Positions 56,511-64,000 of a DNA stretch of 64,000 bases are shown piece by piece. This stretch comes from Setophaga petechia. Taxonomy: Eukaryota > Chordata > Aves > Passeriformes > Parulidae. A program made the translations under genes and the position numbers. Where the stretch lies: NCBI GenBank assembly GCA_024362935.1, contig JANCRA010000119.1, positions 1,247,501-1,311,500 of the forward strand, given 5' to 3'. Each line of letters begins with the position of its first letter. Position 1 is the first letter of the stretch. The notes under the pieces are model-generated. The model was given only the letters and a program-made list of their open reading frames with translations. It was not told the origin of the DNA and ran no database searches.

Positions 56511-57417
56511 TTAATGCTCCTGAAAGCATCCAGTCATCAGTCTCCACACTGCAGCCTTGAGCTCCTGGTTCCTCAGGTTGTAGATGAGGGGGTTCAGGGC
56601 TTGAGGCACCACTGAGTACAGAACTGACATGGAGGGGGGCTTCAGGTGAGCAAATGTGGCAGTGCTGATAAACAGGGAGAGCACAGCCAGGTGAGGGAGG
56701 CAGGTGGAAAAGGCTTTATGCAGTCCCTCTCAGAGGGGATCCTCAGCACGGCCCTGAAGATCTGCACGTAGAAGAAAACAATGAACACAAAACAACCAAA
56801 TACCAAAGAGGCACTAACTGTGATGAGTCCAACTTCCCTGAGAGTGTTGGAATGTGAGCAGGAGAGCTTGAGGATCTGTGGCACCTCACAGAAGAACTGG
56901 CCCAGTGCATTGCTATGGCACAGGGGCAGGGAAATGTATTGGCTGTGTGTATGAGAGCATGGAGAAAGGCACTGGCCCAGGCAGCTGCTGCCATGTGGGC
57001 ACAAGCTCTGCTGCCCAGGAGGGTCCCGTAGTGCAGGGGTTTGCAGATGGACACAGACCTGTCAGAGCACATGATGGTCAGGAGTGAATGCCCTGCTGTG
57101 ATAAAGAACAGAAAGAAAAAGAGCTGAGCAGCACATCCTGAGTAGGAGATGGTCCTGGTGCCCCAGAGGGAACTGTGCATGGCTTTGGGGACAGTGGTGC
57201 AGATGGAGCCCAGGTCGCTGAGGGCCAGGTTGAGCAGGAAGAAGAACATGGGCATGTGCAGGTGGTGGCCGCAGGCTACGGCGCTGATGATGAGGCCGTT
57301 GCCCAGGAGGGCAGCCAGGGAGATGCCCAGCAAGAGGCAGAAGTACAGGAGCTGCAGCGGCCGCATGTCTGCCAATGCCAGCAGGAGGAAGTGCCTGATG
57401 GAGCTGCTGTTGGACAT
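56511..57417 (-). pseudogene. Olfactory receptor pseudogene, OR14-like
   Basis: The mirrored partner of the receptor at 38096-39043. It keeps the usual ATG (57415-57417), helix 2 PMFFFLLNLALSDL and KAMHSSLWGTRTIS. DRY reads DRS. A 1-bp deletion near 56930-56935 (after HTANTF) shifts the frame, a second near 56726-56732 (after RIPSER) shifts it again, and 27 bp are missing before helix 7 (near 56620). The end LNPLIYNLRNQELKA and stop (56511-56513) remain. A TTTATT at 56475-56480 is the polyadenylation signal complement. It makes no receptor. Confidence 0.88.
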
Positions 57418-57959
57418 TTGCTGGGGCTGGACCTGGGACCTGTTAATGGAGAAAAGGACAGTGAAGATTTCAAGGAGATACCTGCATCCAAAATCAAAGC
57501 CATTTCCCATATACCATCGTCTGTAAAATGCATGGACATGCTTTTGTGTTTAAGAGTTCTGAGGTTTCTTTTTTAATCTCCCCCATGTCTCTCCTAGTAT
57601 TTATTCTTGGATGGCAGAAACCCTCAGCATTTCTGCTGCCCTCTGATAGAACAGAATGAGTTCCATAAGGCAAGAGGATGAGTGGAGACTAAAGGGAAAT
57701 GGTCTGTCACTTTACTCTGTTTGGAGTTTCTATGGGCTTTCACTTTTCTCAAACGGAGGATGTTCACACTCCCACATTTCTCTTAAAAACCCCCAGGTAC
57801 TGCTGAGAGCAGATGGATCCACTACAGCCCAGCTCCACATTTGTAGAGGACTCACGTTGCTCATTTCACAAACTCAGAAGCATTTTCAGTGTCAGAACAC
57901 CTCTGCCTTTCCCCATCAATCTTACAACTCAGAGATGTTCTAGGACAGGTTTGCATGCT
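57418..57959. other. Spacer between receptor pseudogene and right arm
   Basis: No gene or known repeat is seen. It is not similar to the upstream region of the intact receptor (37023-38095) beyond the first bases. Confidence 0.45.
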
Positions 57960-58239
57960 GGGTTGATGAGAGGTGACCCTTGTGAAACCACTGCCAGACA
58001 GACTTGTCCTGGCAATATTGCTATGGGAACAATGCCTGGATATAAGGGAATTTGGTGGTTAAATCCCAGTTCTGGCCATGAGTGCCTGGAGGAGAAGGAC
58101 AGTTCTTTTCCATAGGAAGGAAAGCACAGAGCCCCAGTGTTTCAACAGCAGATGAGAAGAGACCCTCAACATGCCAAGGTCAGCTGGACCAGTCAGGCAG
58201 TCCATGGGAGGCCAAACCAGCCAGACGTGTTGTGTGTTT

Positions 58240-58585
58240 CCTTGGTTTTATGGGGCCCTGAGGTGTCACAAGGCTGTCTTGGTTCCATGGGATCCCACAG
58301 TGTCACAATGGCCCCAGGTTCCTGAAGGTCCAGCAGCGTCACAATGGTCCCAAGGATTCCTTGAGGCCTTGCAGTGTCACGATGGTCTCTGTGGTTCCGC
58401 AGGCCCCACAATGTCACATCACTCCACTGTTCTGTGAGGCCTGCAATGTCACAAAGGACCTTTGGACCCTGGGGGTTTGTGTTGTCACGATGGTCTCCCT
58501 TGGCTCCACAGTGTCACAATGGACCATTGATGACAGGAGGCCACTCTGTGTCACAAAGGCCCCTTGGTTCCATGCAGCCCTGCAG
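58240..58585 (+). repeat. Minisatellite of about 37 bp, part 1
   Basis: About nine units of TGTCACAATGG...GGTTCCATG...CTGCAG. It continues at 59141-59290 after the LTR insert. Confidence 0.8.
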
Positions 58586-59140
58586 TATTAATGCGAGCCT
58601 TTCGGGGGTCTCAGTAGCTGGCGTTGGCCCGGGACTCTATCCCAGGAAAGGACAGAGCCCTGGAGTCCAGCCCGCCTGGTCCCGAAACCACGGGGAGCCT
58701 TCAGCCTGCAGAGTGATAACAGCTCTGGATAGTGATAACAGCTCTTTGTAGTGATAACAGCTCTTTAGGGTTTCGCTGCTGCTAGGCTTGGCTTCCCCGG
58801 GTGTAGCTCAGGCAGAGCAGAGAGAGGAGAAGGAGATGCCGGCAGTTCCACTGGAGATGTTTATTCAGGAGTACGTGAAAGGTCCGTGCGATTCTTCTTC
58901 CAACTTAATAGGGTACAGTACGCTAAATTTATACCCTTGGCCAGGATCCAAACTGGACCAATGGGATACAGGTTAAAGGTTTCATAAGTGACCAATAGAA
59001 GGATCAATAAGGTTTTTTCCTTATAAGGGTACAGATATACATTGTAAGTCCAGGGTTAGGTCATCCCTGGACCGCTGTGTCAGCAATTCTATTGTTAAAG
59101 CCTCCAAGGTGCACAGGCAGGGCCTGTGGCATTTACTACA
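58586..59140 (-). mobile_element. Solo LTR with TG...TA ends in minisatellite
   Basis: The 555-bp insert is bounded by CTGCAG at 58580-58585 and 59141-59146. On the minus strand it begins TGTAGTAAATGCC and ends CATTAATA, the same ends as 24405-24936. Shared internal blocks include TTATAAGG, CCAATGGGATAC-like text and the AGCTGTTATCACT repeat, present three times here. Confidence 0.88.
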
Positions 59141-59290
59141 CTGCAGTATCACAAAGGCCTCTTGGTTCCATGGTGCCCCACAGTGTCACAACGCTCTGCT
59201 TATTCCATGGGGCCTCATAGTGTCACAATGGTCCCTTGGTCTCACAGGGACCCACAATGTTGCAAAGGTCCGTTGGTTCCATGGCTCTCT
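59141..59290 (+). repeat. Minisatellite of about 37 bp, part 2
   Basis: Four units continue the array of 58240-58585. Confidence 0.75.
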
Positions 59291-59399
59291 GCTGCTGCAT
59301 TCCCTGCTCGCCTGGGGGGACAGGGGACCCCGCTGTGCATGAGCAGCCTTGGACTGCTCTGAGGGGAACTGTGAGGGGGCCAGGACAGAGTGACCTCCC

Positions 59400-60080
59400 C
59401 AATGACCTCACACAGCCCCTGTGATGTCACACAGCCCCTGTGATGTCACACCGTCCTCTTTGATGTCACAGCCCACACTGGGATGTCACAAAGTTCCCTA
59501 GTGATGTCACACAGTCCCCTATGATGTCACACAGCCACCTTTGCTGTCACACAGCTTCCTGTAATGTCCCTGAGCCAATGCTGGGATATCACTCTGTGAT
59601 GACATACAGCTGCACTGTGACATCATTGAAGACACTGTGATGTCACAAAGTCATGCCGTGATGTCACAGTCTGTTCTAAGATGTCAGAGCCTGTTCTGTG
59701 ATCTTACTCAGACAACCAGTGATGTCACAACCCACTCTCTGATGTCCCAGAGGCACCCTCCATGATGGTAGAGTCTGCTATAAGGCCTCACAGCCTACTC
59801 TATGATGTCACAGCCACCTCTGTGATGTCACAAACCCATCAGTGATGTCACACGATCCTCTCTGTGAAGTCATACTGAAACTGTAATGTCACAGCACACA
59901 CTTTAACCTCACAGCCTGCTCTTTGATGCCATACAGCCATGCCATGGTGTCACAGTCTCCTCTGTGATGCCACACAGAGCCCTCTGTGATGCTGTAGCTG
60001 CTCAATGACCTCACACAACAAATTCTGTGATATCACAGCACAATCTGTGACCTCACACAACCCAAACCCGCTCTGTGCTG
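59400..60080 (-). repeat. TGATGTCA array, right arm
   Basis: Mirrors 12050-12740 nearly unit by unit (for example GTGATGTCACAAAGTCATGCCGTGATGTCACAG here against its complement near 12425-12450, shortened in this note to the shared core GTGATGTCACA). No gene. Confidence 0.75.
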
Positions 60081-60109
60081 TCACACAGCCCCTTGCTGAC
60101 ATCACAGCT

Positions 60110-60960
60110 GCTCTGTGCCTCTATGACACAACCACAGAGGTGCAGCTGTGACACAGCCCCCACTGGGCCATGCCACAGCCCCTGCCAGTGCTGAGCCCCT
60201 GTGAGCTCTGTCTGTGCCTGCTGGTGTCCCTGAGGGGCCCTGGCAGTGCCCCAGCCCTGCTGGGCTGTGCACAGGAGCTGCTCCTGGCCAGAGCTGTCTC
60301 TCTGCAGCGCTGCCCTTGCCAGGAGCTGCCTCTGGGCCAGGAGCCCGGCCCAGCTCAGCAGTACAGATACGGCACAAGGACTTTAATGACCCTCTCAGCG
60401 CCTTGATGCTGTTTGCACCAGACTCATCAGTCCTTCAGAGTGTTCTCAAAACCCTCTCAAGAACTCAAAATCAGATTCAAAGTCCAACATGTCTTTAATG
60501 TCTAATTGGTCCCATTGAGGGACACAGTCATGTGAAAATGTCCATAGGTTTCAGGTAGAGCAGAACAGTGGAGACAGTGATGACAGATGGGGACAAGCAA
60601 GGGAAAGGTGTCTCTGATGCTGAGCAAACCTGCGCCTCTGTCCCTGCAGGCTGTCGGCATCCCCCAGCTGCCCCACCTGCCTGGGCCCTTCCTTTGCTGA
60701 CAGCTCTGCCTCCTGCCTGCCTCTGCCTGCCCACACAAAGCCTTGGGCTGCTCCAGGCTCCTGCTGGGGACGTGCTGCACCACAGCCCTGCCCTGCCAGG
60801 GAAATTCCTTTCTGCTGCTGCCCAGCCTGGGCCTCCCCAGCTGCCCTTGATGCCATTATTTCCTTCTCATGCTTATATCCTCTAGGAAGAAAAGCTCCAG
60901 CCTCTCTGAAACCACCCTTCAGCCCCTGCCAGGCTACTCCTGTTCTATCCTGAGTCTCCA
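60110..60960 (-). repeat. Low-copy repeat family D, copy 4 (inverted)
   Basis: Mirrors 10480-12050 with two differences: the LTR-B is absent (empty site 60330-60334), and about 350 bp matching 10603-10950 are missing at about 60629-60634. The copy at 46110-46960 has that block, so its loss here is derived. Confidence 0.78.
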
Positions 60961-62340
60961 CACCACTGAGCCCAGAACCTGTAGCCTCTACTGCTGGTTA
61001 TGTGATGAGGCCTCCAAACCCCATCTTGAGGGATGTTTGTGTCCTCTCCAAGGTCTGTCAAAATGGGAAAATAGTGCCAAAAGGCATTTTCTCCCAAATC
61101 TTGCAGTGGCAGAACAAGGTCAATATGTCTAAAGCAAATGAGGCTGGATTTACATTTGTTAGAATTCGGAAATATTTTACATTGCTGAGAGTGAAACAAA
61201 ACTGCAACTGTTTTCCCAGAGAAGTGGATGCACCATCCCAGGAATTGTCCAAGAGCAAGAGCTTTGTGCAACCTAACATAGTGAAACTCCATCCCCTCCC
61301 AAGGATGGAATTCCTGTAGTGTGGGTTCTCTGCTGTGCTGGGTGCCCTCACAAGGCTTCTGGCCAGAATGTCTGCTGAGGGCAGCCAGGCTGCTGCTGGG
61401 CAGTGACCTCATAGCCATCACCATGGCAGCCCTGTCCCCTGGGCCTGGCTCTCCCCTTTGCTCTGCCCCTGCCTTGTCTCTGCTGGCATGAAGAGTTTTG
61501 TCATTAATATCTTGTCCCCGAGGAGCTGGGGCCAATGGCTTCCCAGTCAGGCTCCTGGAGCACAAGCGGCCTTTCAGAGCCCAGCCAGAAATGAGCCCTG
61601 AGGCAGCAGCTCTGCAGTGGTGGCCACCAGGCCGGGCTGCCAAGGGAGGCTTCTGGCCATGGCCTGCAAGCAGCTGCTGCTGCCAAGGTGCCTTTGGTGC
61701 CTCAGGCTGTCCCTGGCCCAGCTCCCAGCACGGCACTCTGCCCTTGTGCCCGAGGCCTTCCCTGTGCTGGGGCTGGCCTGGGGCTTTTCCTGCAGCGGGA
61801 CCTGCCCTGCTCATGGCACAGGAAAGGCAGTTGCTGCTGGAGCAGGAGGCTCTGCCTGCAATGGGCTCCAGCAACTCCAGCAAGGCCCTGTTGACTTCAA
61901 AACTGCTGCCTAGAGCAGAATATTCTAATGGTTAGAGCTCCAGTGCTGTGGAGGAAAGAACTCTGATCAAGATCTTTCTGTCTAATCATGATCAGAATCA
62001 AATCAGAGCTGTATTTCTAGAAATCTATCTGGTATTGCATCATTAATCCTGTGGGACAAATTGCATTAAAATTCAATCCCCCCTGGCCAATCTTTTGCAC
62101 CTTCGTCAAAGTCTGGGGCTGGGATTGGATTCAGCCACTCCCACTCTCCTCTCTGAGAAGGAATTTTAGAAGTCTAGAGTTCTTGGAGGGTTTTTGGGGT
62201 TCTGTGGTGGCTGCTGGGTGTCATTTCTCCACCTCATGACTCAGCAGGAGTTTCTCCAACAAAGCAACAAAGCTTTTGCCTGAAGCTCCCACTGTGCCCA
62301 TGACAGGAACCCATGTGAGTGTCTGGGACATCCCAGCACT
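60961..62340 (-). repeat. Non-coding part of right arm A
   Basis: Mirror of 8941-10480, the most similar stretch of the two arms. The 312-codon frame at 60945-61883 matches two different left-arm frames in turn, so it is not a conserved coding frame. Confidence 0.6.
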
Positions 62341-62353
62341 TTGGCAGCCTGGG

Positions 62354-62680
62354 TGTGGACAGTTTTTTATTGAGACATAGTTGATGGGAAAAAAGACGTG
62401 AGAAAATACATCTGGGAAAGCAACAGCTGCCTAATTCAAGGACATAGTTTCTTTGATCAAGAAGCTGTTCAAGAAAATATGTGATAACAGGAGATAAAAA
62501 AGAAGCCACAAACATCCTGAGAAAGGTGGGACTGACTTTTTATAGCTGACCAATAGTGAGCTCTATTTTTGCAATATGTATGAGCCTTATTACTGTGATT
62601 ATAAAAGTGTGCCTATTAATCAATAAATCTGAGACTTGTCGATCATCATCGGATGAGCATGTCTCCCGTCTTCCTCGTCA
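62354..62680 (+). mobile_element. Solo LTR, ERVK-like, right arm only
   Basis: The 327-bp insert begins TGTGGACAG and ends CCTCGTCA. CCTGGG is duplicated at 62348-62353 and 62681-62686. TATAAAA lies at 62600-62606 and AATAAA at 62622-62627. The left arm has the uninserted CCCAGG at 8883-8888. Confidence 0.88.
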
Positions 62681-62940
62681 CCTGGGGACTCCTGGGATGT
62701 CACCGTGGAGCCCCCGTGAGTGCCTGTGACAGATCGGTGCCTTGGCAGCCCAAGGTCCGTGGGATGTCACCATGGAATGGCTGTGACTGCCTCTGACCAC
62801 AGGGCTCTTTACCATCCCCAGAAAGCCCTGGGAGGTCTCCATGGAGCCCCTGTCTCTGTGTGTGACATTCCAGCACTTGAACTGGAGACTCTTGGAATGT
62901 CCCCATGGAACCCCTCTGAGGGCCTGTGGCAACTCGATTC
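62681..62940 (-). repeat. Tandem repeat of about 72 bp, right arm
   Basis: Inverted copy of 8640-8940; units share GGGATGTCACC, TGGAGCCCC and GTGAGTGCCTGTGAC. Confidence 0.6.
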
Positions 62941-62950
62941 CTTAGGAGGC

Positions 62951-63505
62951 AAACAACAGGCCCCACTGTTGCTATGGTGTGTTAGTTTTGCATGGGAGGC
63001 ATTTACAAAAGTGATGCAAAGAGAAGCTGCTAGCAGTTTCCTCTGTGTTTGACACAAAAAACAATCAGTAATTAGCTTTGAGAAGTGACAATCTATTAAA
63101 CTACTGAGAAAGCCGATATGCCTCTGTGAACATGCATATAAAAAGGGAACAATCCTGGGAAGCCCCTCTATCTTTTCCAGCTGGCACAGAGCTCACTGGC
63201 CATCCTGGTCCTCGCCTTGGCCGGGGCGGGCTGGGCTGCCCCTGCTGCGGGCTGTGCCCTTCCTGGGGAGCCCCCAGGCCTCATCCCTTCCTGGGGAGCC
63301 CCCAGGCCCCATGGGCTGTTGGGCAGGGCCAGGGGAGGCCGTGGGGCCCAGGCCGGGCTGGGCCGTGGCTGTGGCTGCTGTCATCTTGCCACTACTGAGC
63401 CCTGCCCTGCCGCCAGCCCAGGCTGAGCCAGGATCTGCCGGTCCCAGGAGCAGCCCCAGGCCAGACCAACTCAGCCAAGATTCTGCCTCAGTTGTGATTC
63501 GCCTA
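62951..63505 (+). other. GC-rich segment with TATA and open frame, right arm
   Basis: Mirror of 4654-5180. ATGCATATAAAAAGGG lies at about 63133-63148, then TTTTCCAG and a frame starting LAQSSLAILVLALAGAGW, which looks like a signal peptide but lacks an upstream ATG in frame. CTTCCTGGGGAGCCCCCAGG is duplicated at about 63259 and 63288. No known protein is recognised. Confidence 0.35.
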
Positions 63506-64000
63506 TGTCCTTGGGTGATGTTATGATGCATGTGTGCCCAATCGTGCGTTCTGTTTATGCTGGATATTATATTCTGTGCCTTCAAGACTGGCTGAAAGAG
63601 AACGTGGGGAGAAGAAGAAGTACAGAGTTTGTTATCAGGGACTGGACTCACTCCTCCACAGTCTACTGGAACACTGTTGTTTTCAGGGCATGGATGGGGC
63701 AGAACATCATGCTCCTTTTGCTTTTTAGTTAGTTAGTTAGTTTAGCTAGCTGAGGCAGTTCGAGTTTTGCATGGACTGTTTTTTCTTACCCTTTTCTTGG
63801 AACCATTTGGACCTGCTGCAGACCAGGACCTGGGGAAACACCAAGGGCTCACACTTTGCATCCTGCTGGAGGCCTACTCTGGGCAACAGCCTTTGCTAGC
63901 GCACAAAGGGACTGATAACAGAGCAACCACTGCCAGGAGAGACTTTCTGAATTTGTCATCTCTTCAGAGCAGTGAATGAGGTTTGTCATCCGGTATTGTT
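63506..64000 (+). mobile_element. Diverged ERVL LTR (LTR-A type), cut by window end
   Basis: Begins TGTCCTTGGGTGATG and contains TTCTGTTTATGCTGGATA and a run of TTAG units before CTAGCTGAGGCAG, all matching LTR-A. The left-arm partner is 3985-4653. It continues beyond the window. Confidence 0.75.

Larger units (their letters stand above)
57960..64000 (-). repeat. Right arm of the large inverted repeat (family A)
   Basis: The inverted counterpart of 3985-14420. It includes one 180-bp unit, minisatellite, TGATGTCA array, family D (60110-60960), the 72-bp repeat and the GC-rich segment, and ends in an LTR cut by the window edge. It lacks the ERVL provirus and LTR-B present in the left arm, and has its own LTRs at 58586-59140 and 62354-62680. 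Confidence 0.85.

Noticed and set aside
3985..64000. The mirrored arms as proof of a W-chromosome palindrome
   Set aside because: The structure is compatible with it, but no W-specific gene is present, and receptor clusters and assembly joins can look alike.

Overview
The window reads as bird nuclear DNA, most likely from a passerine. Evidence is the CR1 LINE tails, olfactory receptors of the avian OR14-like type, a C2H2 zinc-finger exon of the multi-copy avian type, and many spuma-like (ERVL), ERVK-like and gamma-like (class I) endogenous retroviruses and solo LTRs. The lineage is inferred from family resemblance, not from a search. There is little working coding sequence. One olfactory receptor (38096-39043, +) is open from end to end; its partner (56511-57417, -) and the zinc-finger exon (87-835) are broken. 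Most other open frames are chance frames in GC-rich repeats.

The region is built from low-copy repeats in opposite orientations. Family A: 3985-14420 is mirrored by 57960-64000. Family B: 14890-17345, inverted copy 41970-46110, direct copy 50771-52600. Family C (the receptor block): 38096-40300 against 53690-57417. Family D: 10480-12050 and 34740-35430 (+), 46110-46960 and 60110-60960 (-). Between them lie minisatellites of about 37 bp, 72 bp, 150 bp and 180 bp and an array of TGACATCA/TGATGTCA motifs. Because each block has a second copy, several retroviral insertions can be compared directly with their uninserted sites inside the window.

Layout: 1-3510, zinc-finger pseudogene, CR1 and two solo LTRs. 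3985-14420, left arm of A, holding a small ERVL provirus (5186-8613, -) and a solo LTR. 14890-17345, B. 18250-29437, two ERVL proviruses head to tail, the first with a G-to-A hypermutated pol, the second with unlike LTRs. 29450-33864, a class I provirus lacking gag and env. 34150-37016, tandem repeats, D copy, solo LTR. 38096-41760, receptor, CR1 and minisatellite. 41970-46960, inverted B and D with an env-LTR fragment. 47290-50000, minisatellite and 180-bp arrays. 50374-52600, solo LTR and third B copy. 53690-57417, inverted receptor block. 57960-64000, right arm of A.

No new gene system was found. The most informative observations are the paired filled and empty insertion sites, the hypermutated pol, the mosaic ERVL provirus, an LTR family with TG...TA ends, and a hydrophobic reading frame kept in front of gag in three ERVL copies. 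Identities and counts were judged by eye; no alignment or search was run.
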